Source of the DNA: Siphonodentalium dalli
Taxonomy: Eukaryota > Mollusca > Scaphopoda > Gadilida > Siphonodentaliidae
Length of the DNA stretch: 64,000 bases
Assembly (NCBI GenBank): GCA_032622095.1
Contig: CP136067.1
Span: 198,798,052-198,862,051 of the forward strand
Reading direction: 5' to 3'
Shown here: in pieces, positions 32,341 to 45,500 of the stretch
Layout: the number at the start of each line of letters is the position of its first letter
How positions within the stretch are numbered: the first letter of the stretch is position 1
Made by a program: the position numbers and the translations under genes
Notes under the pieces: model-generated
Database searches by the model: none
What the model was told of the DNA's origin: nothing
Seen by the model: the letters and a program-made list of their open reading frames with translations, nothing else

Positions 32341-34892
32341 TAATACTATGCTAGCCTCCCTCAAAACAGTCGAATGGACTAAAGGATAATGTCTTTATAT
32401 CATGAATGTATGCGTTTTTGTTATCCTCTCTCAGGGTTAGTGTCAGTATGTGGGCGGTATTATTCAAGAAAATGTCAGGAACTGTGGTGCATTTATTTCA
32501 CTATGTATTTAACGAACAATTTATAGTCTCGATGGCAATGTCTGTGGACGTTGGGGAACGCGACCTTTATGAGCGTATAGCTTTATATATATAACATTAG
32601 AATATAGTAGTTAATGTCTCATGCAGGAAAATGGTCGCAATGGTGATGTTACCAAGAAATCACTTGGTGTACCAAAATATGTTGAACTGAATGCAAGAGC
32701 TCATCAACGTAACATTCTCTGGATGTTCTTCGCTTTGAACATTTCACCCTTTTGTTGATGGCATTTGTATTTTCTTGAACCATGCCGACCACCACCCAGC
32801 GTGGATATGACATATCAACCAACTATCAAAGGTATCGCCTTTAAGACTACACCCCAGTCTTGGTGTGGCCTATACAGTAGTAGCCAATGGCACACGCCTG
32901 GTCCAGTTGATTAAGAACGGCTTCCAAACGGATGGGAACATACAGTCTTACCATACAAGGAAAGCAAAGACACACATGAGATCCTGTCTGAATCTAAAAC
33001 ATACCAAAATAAGGGGCGGTGCAGTCATGGTCCAATTTCATTTCCACTATCATGCCACATTCCCACAAACTAGCACCGTCTGTATTGTTATCATCTGCTT
33101 GGATCTGTTCGGTGAGACGATTGCTGGACGCCAACAAGATTGTTCTTAGGATCATGTTCAAGACGTTTGTGTATGTTATGCATTATGGTCTTCTACGCCT
33201 TAGCAGAAAGGCATCCGTCAAATGTCAGACTTTCAACATTCGAAGCCATATACAAAATTTGTCCGGCTACGTCAGTGCTTTAGATGAGCATGTGAATTGA
33301 TGAATCATATATTGAGAAGTGGCTGTTTGGGAAGGTGTACATGTTGTTATCCCCATTAGGTCACCAAAGCTGACAATACGCAGATAGATAGGTCATTCTG
33401 AAAGTTAGTATACGCATCGACCGAATACCTTTCTAGTGTATGGCACAAGATGACACCCATACCCCATATGTAGCATCTGAATTATACCATACGCTATACC
33501 ACGAATGAAGGTCGCCAAGAATAAGGATAAGAATAAGAATTCCAAGCTTTCGAAACAAACTCGTGAGCTGGACACCGGAATATGTATTGTTTGAAACATT
33601 CCTATTAGTGGGACCCTTCTACAAAGAAGTGTAGAAAACTGTTGTTGTGAGCGAGATAGATTAATCTGACGAAGAGAAGGAAACTGGTCTAGATAATGCT
33701 GAATGTGGCAAATCAGAATAAACTCAAGTACTGTTGTTTTGATTCTTGGAAGTCATAATATGACTATTCGGCGCACCTATATACGGTTACGACCAGTATG
33801 GGCCCTTAGTGGAGAATGGATTTTGAAATGTCACATCGCGATTGTGGGTTTTCATCCTTCCAAAAGGCTACGACTTACGTTGGAACAATAGATGGCTTAT
33901 ATTATGTACCGTTTCGTCTATATAGATCGATATTATGACAAAAAGTTGAAATTAGTATGTGATAATATCGGCTTCTTTTCAATTTCTGGCCGCCATTTTG
34001 GCCGCCATATTGACTGTGAGTATCAATTGCCAAACCCTAATGAATACTTCATATCTATATTCCATATCAACATGTGATGGTGGGTAGAAATCGCGAAACA
34101 ACGCCCATTGTAAGAAAGTAAAGGAATGTAGGCGTGTTTTCAAATTTCGGTCGCCATTTTGGCCGCCATCTTCGATTTTGAAAACCATTTCTTGCATGAG
34201 ATCTAAGGTAATTACTTCACCTCAGTATTTCCAACTCAACTGTAAGCATGGGTGGAGTTGTCTCGACAATAGTGCCCAATGGTGTGAATATGAGGGAATT
34301 TCGGTGATTTTTCAAAATCTGTCCGCCATTGCGGGCGCCATTTTGGATTTGGGGGACTTTTATTTGGATATGGAACAAGGAAAGTTCTTCGCCTATGTGT
34401 TCCCAACTCACAATAGTAAGCAGGTGTGGAGTTGTCATGACAATAATGCTCACTGATGTTAAAATCAGCGAATTTTATATTTCTAGTGGCCATTTTGGCC
34501 GCCATCTTAGATTTTGGTGAATATTCCTCAACTCAGGTATAAGAGGAATCCTAGCTCGAGTATCTCCTGCACATATATATGCATGGTTGTTGTTATGATA
34601 GCAATAACATTCGTTGATTCGAAACATTACATCGCGTTATTAATGTAGATTCGGCTTTGACCTATTATACCGGCATTTGGGAAAACGTGATATCCCAAAA
34701 AAATATCCCATAATGAATGTATATTATGGTCCCCATATGTTCGCCAATGACTCTTCTATACGATACATGTATAACATCACGCCAAGATGCCACGAAAGGT
34801 GGTGAAACGTTAGAAAAATAACTTTTTTCACATTTCGGCGGCCATCTTGGCCGCCATATTGGATTCTGGTGTCGGATTTTTGGTTAATTTGT

Positions 34893-35015
34893 CACTCCCT
34901 GTATGCATATTTGTCACACACATCATCATATAGACACTCAATTTATACATATACTCCCCATGCATGAGCATATTCACTATGTATACATACACACATCACC
35001 AATGGCCATCCATCC
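34893..35015. repeat. 42-bp satellite fragment, about three units
   Basis: CACTCCCTGTATGCATATTT and related units directly abut the right end of the inverted duplication. They belong to the same family as the arrays at 55.8-58.1 kb. Confidence 0.65.
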
Positions 35016-35719
35016 TTCAAAATATGGCAAAGTCGAAATTGGGAGACCCGGCTCAGTCACCAGCTAGGCCTGTGTAGGTTGTTTCCAGCTATGGGTGAGC
35101 ATAAGCCGCATGCATACTAAGTAGTGGATGCGCAATACAGCCTATGTCCACCCATAGCTACCAAAAAACTATTCATCTGTTGTTACACTATATATAAATT
35201 ACAAGCTGAGAACTAAGTTTAATGAGAAGTCAGACTCATACTGGTCCATTCTAATTTCTAGTTTGTAAGAAATATACGTCAGAATGCTTATAATGAATAC
35301 AGTCGATATAATACTGTACAATAGTACATTATCAGTGAAAATCCGGTTCACAATCATAGTAGATCATTTTAGATATAAACTGAGCACTGAAATCATGCCA
35401 AATGGCAAATAGCAATACAGTTTATATTATATTGCAAGTCCAATGTATCATCAAGCCTAACTAAACTTATCGAGTTGTCATTTATCAACAATTACATTTA
35501 TTCGTGTTTATTCTGTTACCGGATTTATCATGTGGGGTTATGAATTTTCATCTTCAATCTCTTTTAGGACTAATTTAATAAATGAACACAACTTTCTCAG
35601 AAATGCAGGGTCTTTCGTGCTTAGAATTTCGCACATGGCTTCTTTGTTAATTTTAATTGCACTTATAACCGGTAGGAATTTTGTTCTTAGATTTGAAAAA
35701 TTTTCGCGCTCAAGGAGGT

Positions 35720-38560
35720 AATGAAATTAATCTCCAAGTCTCCCTCTCTTACATAGTTTTCATTTTCAATCCCGTAAGTCAATGTTGTTCATCTACCAAC
35801 TACAATGGGTAGTTTGTGATAACTTGGTCTGAATTTGCCGAGTGTGACTTGGTTTCAGGGGCCTAAAATATATAGACAGTCTGCAAAATATATATCGCCT
35901 TTAAACATGTGGTAAATTTTCCTTTTGCTAGTGTGTCATACTACTTTCTCAAGAATGTCTAAATTTACTAATGAGACTGCATTTTACATAGTTTACAATT
36001 TTTTCTTTGTTTTGAATATGGGTTGTTTGTATCATGTGTTTGCCAGTATTTAAATGATGTTTGTTCATCTTCGTTGGCCATTTTCTCAGCTAGTCTGAAA
36101 AGAATTTTACATATTTTTGTATTTCCCATATTTATCAGTTTTGTCCAGTACTTAATTCGAAAGTCGAATATTGATGGTTATGTATATTGGGTGTCTACCT
36201 GTTTCACCATAGATCATATAGTCTGGAGTTGAATATTTTAGACTTAGCACATGCGTACAGAATTTTTTGTGAACATTTTCTAGAATGTCGTTAACAAAAC
36301 CCCAGACTTCACACCCGTATAAAAGAACAGGGAGTCAAAAAGTTCAAATTGGTTTTTGATTGATAAGCAGTGGGTTCTTGTTCGTGATATGGCGGCATAC
36401 AAAGCTTTGGTTGCTTTTTCAGCAATGGTTTTTTGGCCTCAGAGAGTTACCTGATTATGTGTGAATTATTACCAGATAATTAAATTTCTTAATATGTTCT
36501 AGGTTTTAGCAAACTTGTCAAGTTGATTTTGTAATTTATTTGGAGTTTCTGCCATTAAAGCAGTGAATATTAGCATATAAGATAACAAAGAGTTTCAAAT
36601 ATGTAGTCCAGATGCACCACTATCTATTAGGAAGTCTTCGTGGTCGTTGAGATATAAAGAAAATAGAAACCTTGCCTTACTCCCATGAGAATTGGCAATG
36701 TTTCTGAGATATCATCGCCTAGACGGACTGATGACTTTATGTTAAGATACATATGTTTAATAATTATTAGAATTTTCCCAGTTCAATGTAGTTTCTACCG
36801 TCGACAGTCTCTCCATACTATGTCGAAAACTTTCTTAAAATCAATAAAAGCGCAGTATAAATTGGAATTTGATTTTCTTATGATTTCAGTCAGTATATGA
36901 AGGGCAATGATATTATTAATTGTTGCGTATCCTTTCCGGAAGCCAGATTGGTTTGCACATAAAATGTTATTTGTTTCCAAGAATTCGTATAGTCCATTCT
37001 AGTATTTTTGTGATAAGTTTTCCTAGGCAGCTCAAAATAGTTATAGGTCAATAGTTTTGGGGGTCTTTTGGGTCACCTTTATTTTTATAGATTGTGCATA
37101 TTATTCCAATACCCCAGCTTCCCGGATATTCCCGAGTTCTATAATCAGGTTGAAAATTGTGCAATATATTAAGCTATTATCGGTACCAATGAGGATGTAA
37201 TGTATTCATTCAGCAGCTGAACTTCACCTCTATATATGTTATTTATAGGTCTCTTATTGCAATTGTTATTTATTTGATGACGACTGGATTGTTCAGATCA
37301 CTTTTGTCATACAGTTCAGTGGATCCACATATTTCAGGCAATGGTTTGGGGCTATTTTTTTGAATATCTGAGTTAAGCTAAAATAACATTCTACTGTTAT
37401 TATATCAATAATTGGAATCTGTCATTTTGTGGCCTTTTATTTTCGACCATAATTTCTTGGCGTCAGTATTTCTCATTTGTGTTATGTTATGGGAACATCA
37501 TCTCTGTGTGTATTTATAGCTGCATTGAGTGCTCGCTTATATATCTTGGCTTTATGACGCATTATTGTACTGGACATAATACTGCCAGTGAATTTACACT
37601 TTGTTAAACCATGGTTTGCTATTAGCTTGGTACTTCCTGGTGGGATTTAAAGGCATATTACTATTTGTTGCAAATGTTTGTCTAAGAGTACAGTGTTGAT
37701 CCCACCGTTTCATTTAATTATATTTCTTTTCCTCGGCGATGATCTGCCAATGTTCAATTTCAGCTATGGTGGGGAGGTCAAAGTTCCATTTAAATATTTC
37801 TACTTTACATGCATCCCACATACGGGGCTTAGTTTAATGATTGTGTTATATTTGGGGGAGATGTCACGACTTGTAATGATGGTACAATGGATATCGGAGA
37901 AAAGGTAAGATAACTTTTCAACATAAATTGTTTTCAATATGGGCAAAGCCGTGTGTGTACATAGCACGTAATCGACTGTAGAATCATCTTTACGTGTTAA
38001 TGCTCCAATTCCAATATCAGTTCATATTCTACCATCTACTATGACAAATTTGCATAGGCTTAATAGTTTATTTCTGAAATTGTTTTTTGATCTGTCGGTA
38101 TCGCACCTTTTTATTAGCAGATTGTTCAGTTCTAGGATAACAGATGTGTCTTCTTACATAATAATTTAATACTGGAATATTATTTTGTTCGGTTTCTTCA
38201 GTGGTGTTATAGTCATTTTCTGTGGAGGTGCGTGCATTAAAATTCCCTGTTAGGAAAATGTTATTGGTTCGAATTTTTTAATTTGATATATTCGCCTGTA
38301 ATCGTAGTATCTGTCTCTTCGGATGAATATTTACTACTCTCTGGTAGTACATATATTGCCCCAATGATGATAGTTTCATCCCGGGAACGTCAATTATCTT
38401 CAGTTCGATCCAGTGGACATAGGTACAGCTTGTGTTGATCACATTTGACAAGTTGGTTAGATTTGACTTAATTCCTATTATAATACCACTTGATCTAACT
38501 CTGAGTTCTGTTCTGTTTTTCATAAAAAAGGTATATCGAGATATCCACAATCTACCGTTT
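35720..38560 (-). pseudogene. Decayed LINE (endonuclease and reverse transcriptase fragments)
   Basis: Reading the - strand: an endonuclease-like stretch at 38550-38278 (RSSGIIIGIKSNL then a YVHWIELKI region), a fingers segment near 37150-37000 whose frames together show IYKNKGDPKDPQNYRPIT-like sequence, a palm segment at 36980-36795 (QSGFRKGYATINNII and CAFIDFKKVFDIVW, motif A), and a thumb segment near 36340-36230 (VLLYGCEVWGFVND). Multiple frameshifts and stops separate them. The order is correct for one LINE. It differs from the element at 10.7-13.1 kb. Confidence 0.75.
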
Positions 38561-38879
38561 TTATGTTTAACATAGTTTTATAAATTCAGAATACAGCAGA
38601 TCTTTTCCTGATAACACATGCATTTAGAGCTTTTTGCAGCTCTCAATTACCTGTAGATGTAGACTCGTTGGATTTCATAGCAATGCAATAGTTGACATTC
38701 AGGTGAGAGTCATCGGAAATATTTATGTTGTCACCAGATGACATACACGTGTGTGCATCATATAAAAGTGCAAACGTTCTTAGCTTCATACAAAACATTA
38801 ATTGCGTTTCTTTCATGTCATCTGTTTTCATTTCGTCTTCATCACTGTTAAATGTTTCAATTGTGTACTCTTCACGTCA

Positions 38880-40616
38880 GTCTCACCGGCGAGGTACCGG
38901 GAGGCTGCTATATGCAGTGGCTAAACGGGTGACCGCTTCAGTTATGTACCAGTCTTTGACCCGACAATAATTTGAAGGGTAGTCCGAGGCTGTCGAGTAT
39001 TTGTTTCCATGTGGCAACTCATAACAAACTAAAACGTAAGAGTGACCACCCACCAAGTTCCACTGATGATGAGGTCTATCCTCAGTACTTGGTACTTGGT
39101 TTTGATCCAAATGTCAAGAGACCTTCTGTATTTGTAATTGATAGAATGCTACAATGCATAGTCGGACACTTAAATTCTGTCAAACTAGCCAGGACTGGAC
39201 CACTCAGTGCTTCTCTTCTGATCGAATGATCAAGAAAAATTCAAGCTGTCACTCTTGTGCAATTAACATCTATTGCGCAAACACCAGTGTTGGTTACTGA
39301 TCACACCACATTGAACAATAGCAGAGCTGTGTTGAGATATCGAGATATAGCTGATTCTTCTGAGTCAGAGATATTGGCTGAGTTAGCACCACAGGGAGTT
39401 ACAGAAGTCCGTCGATTTACGAAGACATTTGAACATTTATCTTCTGACCTTCAATCGGTGTGAACATCCACTCTCGTCGAAGGTTGGGTATATGAAGATG
39501 GCTTTAAGTACATATGTTCCAAACCCATTGCGATGTTTTTAATGTCGGGGTATCATGGCCAGGGACATTATAAAAGTGAAGAAACCATATCTGCACGCTG
39601 TTCTATTTCTGGTATGATCATAAGGATTGTAAGAATCTTAAGAAATGTTCAAACTTTCAAGAGGCACATGCTGCAGTGGATCGTTCATGTTCCATTTTGG
39701 GACTATGAATTCAAGATGCACCGATGTAAAGCTGAGAAGCATCTGTCAAAAATAGATGCTAAGAGAATAGTTGGCCCCATTTGGCCGGTCACATTCTCAG
39801 CAATCGTGTGTACAACACAGTGTGTTGATGCTAGCACTCAGACACATTGTCAATCCAAACTCGTCAGTATATCACTACCTGTAGCAACACAAATTAAGGA
39901 GATATTATTCCTGATCCAAAACCTGTAGCGTCGGTTATGGATACAGCTTCTGTCGTTGAGACATTTCCTCCGAAACAATCAATGCAACTTGATCCTGTTC
40001 CAAAAGAAAAATCGCCTGTTTCGAAGCAAAGATCGCCAAAGTCATTCAGATGTTTCGACTCTCAACAAGAGAGGTACATCTTTGAGCTTTCAAATTTTGA
40101 CAGCATGATTGATGAGAAACGGTTAACTCTCAAAGACAAGAAACAGTTTTTTGTTGATCGAGGCTGTCGGTTGGGTGAAGGATGACATTCTTTCTCACCC
40201 ACCCGACCATCAGCTTGACAAAGGTTCATGCGCGATTCGTGAAATATTATAAATGCCTTATTACTGCAAAATCTTATTTTAATAGCTACTTTACATATTT
40301 CGTTGTGGATCCTTGGTAATTTCGTGTTCTTTAGTTGCTATTTATTATCTATTCTTGTAATACTTTTATACGTTCTATAGCATGATTGTACACTAGTCAG
40401 TTCTTGAATTTATATTCCTGACTCCAATGGAAACATTCCTCTTGGGTTCTTTTATTTGTACGTAGCTCATCATTGCATTGTTTTATTCTAATCCACTGTC
40501 TGATTTATCTACACAGTTGCTTCGCTACGATCATTTTTATACCTGTTTCTGTTCTTGGTCGTGACATGGCCTAGCAGCTAAAACGACGATAAACCATCGA
40601 TCAATCAATCAATCAA
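38880..40616 (+). pseudogene. LINE remnant: ORF1 (zinc-knuckle) joined to 3' end, ORF2 missing
   Basis: 38972-40185 carries several short frames that together read as a gag-like ORF1: EVYPQYLVLGFDP, TDHTTLNNSRAVLRYRDIAD with EILAELAPQGVTEVRRF, then a Cys/His-rich knuckle region spread over two frames (YHGQGHYKSEETI, HKDCKNLKKCSN, EAHAAVDRSCSI) and KAEKHLSKIDAKRIV. This order matches ORF1 of Jockey/CR1-type LINEs. No endonuclease or reverse transcriptase follows; instead about 370 bp lead to GACATGGCCTAGCAGCTAAA, ACGACGATAAACC and a (ATCA)n tail at 40590-40616. An internal deletion is the simplest explanation. Confidence 0.72.
40558..40616 (+). mobile_element. LINE 3' terminus shared with the SINE at 15.7 kb
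   Basis: GTGGCCTAGCGGCTAGAAAG of the SINE corresponds to CATGGCCTAGCAGCTAAAAC here, and both continue (G)ACGATAAACC before a short repeat tail. It is followed by a 62-bp tandem duplication at 40617-40740 (CTATATGACATACATGTACA at 40617 and 40679). Confidence 0.72.
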
Positions 40617-41006
40617 CTATATGACATACATGTACATGTGCATATACCAGGTAAAATGTTATTAGCATTATCAATCATCTATATGACATACATGTACATA
40701 TGCATATATTTGGTAAAATGTTATTAGCATTATTGACAGTTTGGTGTGTGATGGTTTTAATGCTGTGATACAATCACTTGTTCCTTGGGCGGATGTTTTG
40801 TCGGGGTTCGTGTTTTGGTTGATTTCGATGCACCGCTTGAGTTACATGTACTGGTGTCCACAGGTAAATTCTTACTTGTACATAAATCTTTAGATTTGTA
40901 CTGATCAATTCATTGATCAACACTCGAATGTTAGTTTTGATTGGGTGACAGGGTGAAGTGCTGGCCCCTCTTTCCGTTTAGGTTGTCAATGTCTATGAGA
41001 TTATCG

Positions 41007-42250
41007 TCAACTGTGTTGGCGATTATGTCTGACAGTTCCTTTGATCCCTTTGGGTCTTAGGCGTACTCCGCTCGGGTCATCTTTTTCACCTTTACAGAGA
41101 AGCCGAACGATATTTTCATCTTTCACGAATAAACGGTCATTGTCAACAAATGAATACCCGTCAGTTGTGTCACAGTGCACATTTAGGTAACTGTTAATCA
41201 TCGCAGTCGCTGTGTTGTGTGCTGGGATGTCCCACCTGTGAGTTCTCTTAGTGGAATATTGCACAGTCCAGTATTCGCATTTGGGAAAGCCTTCTCCAGC
41301 TGTGGTAGCGAACAACTCTTCCGTAGCAATCCAAAAGTTTGTTTTCGTCAGCCATATTTATCGAAATGTGAAATGTTCCAAGTTGCACTATGAATGACTT
41401 GATTCCTAACGGATCTATTTCTGAATCTTTTTCGGCTCCCATGGTAAGTGTGTTTATATCTCCATAGCTAGCTCCCGATATAAAGATAACTTTTGTGTTT
41501 TCTTTGTTTATTTTCACATGGCTTAGGTTACTAGCCCCTAGAACAAGTGATTCTTTTTTTCGGGGGATCAGGCTTATCATTCGCTATTAGTGAGGCTTGA
41601 TCGGTTTGACCTTTTTGCGAGTTCAGGGTGGTTGTTATGTCATGCTGGTCTTTGGAATAGAGGTGTTCGAACAAGCCCGCCCGGGTCTCTGCATATTGCC
41701 ATGATTGGTGGAGGGAAGTATTCACTGCACATGCTCATCGGGAATTTATCTTGTTATGTCTAGAGCGTAAGCAGGATAGGCACAATATCAGCTGGTTGCA
41801 CACGATAGGTTTATGCTGGTCACTTATACATCGGGAACAACGACCACTACTGTTATTGTAGTAACATAGGCGGGGCTTCAAAGAGTCATATCTGTCACCA
41901 GTAATGCTCACTTTCACAATGATCAATACCAAGCTTTGTTTTCGCCGAACTTGTTCGTACATCGTATCCATCATAACAATATCTTGTGGAATGTCTGTAC
42001 ATTTAGCAATTCGTATTTTATTGGTGCCTGTTCGATTTCAGTGTAATACCTGCATAACCGTATTTTCGTCCGTTATTTTCATTTTTTATTTCCTCTAGAG
42101 CCATGTACTATATCTCCATATTTGGATAACTCTTTTTTGAATACTTCGTCCGTGACCCATAGGGGCGTGTCCACAACCGTAAAGTGTGTGCTCAACTTTT
42201 CAACTTCGGATGGTCTTATAAGTCTGTTTCCAACATGAAACCCCGTTTAC
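41007..42250 (-). pseudogene. Decayed retroelement ORF: zinc-knuckle and SGNH-hydrolase-like domains
   Basis: On the - strand in order: an RNA-binding-like segment (RLIRPSEVEKLSTHFTVV then a YGDIVHGS loop) near 42225-42090; a Cys/His-rich zinc-knuckle segment near 41880-41735 (CYYNNSSGRCSRC, CNQLILCLSCLRSRH); then 41580-41007, which resembles SGNH hydrolase/esterase sequence with LVLGASNLSHVKI in place of the GDS nucleophile motif, KVIFISGASYGDI, SFIVQLGT, and a C-terminal YSFVDNDRLFVKDE and DPSGVRLRPKGIKG block. At least three frameshifts separate these parts. Esterase-bearing ORFs of this type are known in some LINEs. The nucleophile serine is retained next to Asn, but Asp is replaced by Ala. 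Confidence 0.65.
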
Positions 42251-42529
42251 ATAAGCTGATCCCTTACACTAGTGTTACTCACAGCTATATATACCTTTTT
42301 GGTAATCTGTATTAGTTTTATGTCTTTAATGCCCACAACTCTCTTGGGTCCATTTAGTGCACGGTCCCGTCCGAATCGTCACGAATTATCCCGCGAAAAA
42401 CAAACTCTGGAATTTTCAGCCATTTCAGAGTACGAAATCTGGATGAAAATAGTTTGCGAAGCGTGTGGAACATGCACATCTACACGTTTTGTCCGATTCT
42501 TTTATCCTTAGCGAAAATATTTAGGAGGT

Positions 42530-45500
42530 GTCGGCCATCTTAACCTGGAATTTTCTTCGATGGAAACATTGCAAAATATTTCGATCCGTTTGGATTATAT
42601 CTTATTTATTACTACATCAAATCATGCATTCAAAGAAATTCTATCGAAAGTAAAATTAATGATCGACGCATCAACCCCACAGTACAAACGTATGTGGTAT
42701 CTACTGTATATTTACTTCATTTCGTAAAATAAGTTACGCTATAAATGTAATAGTTGAACTAAAGTATTATGCCGTCTATTTCAAAATTGATAGAAAACAT
42801 CTGCTTTTGCCGACTTATGATATGAAACAGTGACAAAATACTACGAAGATGAAAACTAGCGGACTTCAGCTTGTACTAGACAAATCTTCTTACCTCTCCT
42901 TCTTGTCGCGTGGAGTAGAATGCACAAAATATAAGTTACCATATGAGAAAACTAAACTTGTAAAAGCATACATAGTAAATACGCTCAGATCAGAAAAACC
43001 AAGAGAATTCGGGGTTGCAGTTTTCTTCGATGAAAACATTGCGTCATATTTCGATTCGATTTAATTACCAGTTATTGATGACTTCATCAAACCATTCATT
43101 CAAAAAATTCTCGAATGTAAATATAACTTTCGACTTCATCAACCCCACATTACAACCATATATGATATCTACTCCATATTTGGTCTACATTTCGTAAAAA
43201 TAAGTTACGCTATAAATGTAATAGTTGAACTAAAGTTTGTTGCAGACTATTTATAAATTTATAGAACATAACTTGATTGGTTCCAACGAAACTATGAAAT
43301 ATGAACACTTCCAAAAGAAGCAAACACACTACACAATACATGTACTTTACACAATTTTAATGCATACTGCGAAAATAACTATTGACTAGATGTACTACTA
43401 AATGTGAATATGTTCACTGCATTAGAAATTATTGTTGATTGTAATTATGCTGGTTGAATTATCATATACTAATGTGTTTATTATAACAAATCATAATTTC
43501 ATTCTATCTTGTTGAAACACAGCTGTTAACATATAATTCAGCACCTATGATTGGGGACCATTTTGTTTACCGTCCTTAGAGAACACCACATTGACGATAC
43601 AGAGTATTTCGACTCACAATGCCTTGAGTCATTATTTCAAACCCCACATTACAACATATGTGGTATCTAATCCATATTTTCTCTAATTTAGTTACGCTAT
43701 AAATGTAATATAGTTGATCTAAAGTTTGTTGCCGACTATTTCAATATTTATATAAAAGAACTTAGTTGGTTCAAATGAAACTATGAACCCTTCATAAAAG
43801 AAGCAAACACAGTACACAATACACGTACTTTAAAAACTTTTAATGCATACTGTGAACATATCTATTGACGAAATGCATTACTAAATGTAAATATGTTCAC
43901 TGCATTACAAATTATTGTTGATTGTAATTATGTTCATTGAATTATCAAATAGTAGTGTGTTTATTATAACAAATGTTCATTTCATGTTATCTTGTTGAAA
44001 CACAGCTGTTTAACATATAAGTCAGCACCTATGAGCGTGTACCATTTTGATTACTATGCTTAGAGAACACCACATTGACGATACAGAGTATTCGACTCAC
44101 AATACCTTGAGTCGTTATTTCAACCCCACATTACAACCATATGTGATATCTACTCCATATTTGCTTTACATAAGTTACGCAATAAATGAAATACTTGAAC
44201 TAAAGTTTGTTGCCGACTATTTATAAATTTATATAAAAGAACTTATTTGGTTCCAATGAAACTAAGAAGTATGAACCCTTGCGAAAGAAGCAGACACACC
44301 ACACAATACATGTACTTTACACACTTTTAATGCATACTGTGAACATATATATTGACGAAATGTACTACTAAATTTAAATATGTTCACTGCATTAGAAATT
44401 ATATTTGACTGCAATTATGTTCATTTAATTATCAAATATTAATGTGTTTATTATAACAAATGTTCATTTCATGATATCATTTTGAAACACAGCTGTTTAA
44501 CATATAAGTCAGCACCTATGAGCGTGTACCATTTTGTTTCCAATGCTTAGAGAACACCACATTGATGATACAGAGTATTTCGACTCACAATACCTTGAAT
44601 CGTTATTTCAACCCCACATTACAACCATATGTGATATCTACTACATATTTGCTCCACATAAGTTACGCTACAAATAAAATACTTGAACTAAAATTTGTTG
44701 CCGACTATTTCAAAATGTATACAAAAGAACTTGATTGGTTCCAACGAAACTATGAAGTATGAACCCTTCATAAAAGAAGCAAACATACTACACAAAACAT
44801 GTACTTTACTTAGAGGTGATCAATTGGTTCCGATAATTACGTTAGATAATTCACGAGAGGCGAGAGACCTTAGTAAGAATATTCTACTAAATGTAAATAT
44901 GTTCACTGCATTAAAAATTATTTTTTATTGTAACTATGTTCGTTTAATTATCAAATAATGCGATGTCTATTATAACAAATGTTAATTTCATGTTATCTTG
45001 TTGAAATACAACGGTTTAACATATAAGTCAGCACCCTTGAGCGTGCACCATTATGTTTACCATGCTTAGAGAACACCACACTGAATATACAGAGTATTTC
45101 GACTCCCAATACCTTGAGTCGTTATTTCAACCCCACACTACAACCATATGTGATATCTACTACATATTTGCTCTAAATAAGTTACGTAATACATGAAATA
45201 CTTGAACTAAAGTTTGTTCCCGACTTTTTCAAAATTTATATAAAAGAACTGGATTGGTTCCAACGAAACTATGAAGTATGAACCCTTGCGAAAATACGCA
45301 GACACACTACATAAAACATGTACTTTACAAACTTTTAATGCATAATGTGAACATAACTATTGACGAAATGTTCTTCTAAATGTAAATATGTTCACTGCAT
45401 TAAAAATTATTGTTGATTGCAATTATGTTCATTGAATTATCAAATATTAATGTGTTCATTATAACAAATGTTCATTTCATGTTATCATGTTGAAACACAG

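Larger units (their letters stand above)
30394..34892. mobile_element. 4.5-kb inverted duplication with arms of about 2 kb
   Basis: The left arm (about 30394-32345) and right arm (about 32880-34892) are reverse complements with roughly 10-15 percent divergence and indels. Anchors: TTACAAATTAGCC at 30394 faces GGTTAATTTGTC at 34892; GACCTATTATACCGGCATTT (34659-34678) faces AAATGCCGGTATAATAGGTC near 30633; GGCGCACCTA near 33770 faces TAGGTGCGCC near 31551. The central 530 bp is not mirrored. Each arm holds four or five ATGGCGGCC-type motifs. No transposase is visible. It could be a transposon-like element with long terminal inverted repeats or an inverted segmental duplication. Confidence 0.85.

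Noticed and set aside
30394-34892. Integrated virus or Polinton-like element
   Set aside because: Long inverted ends fit in principle, but no capsid, polymerase, integrase or protease sequence can be seen between or within the arms.
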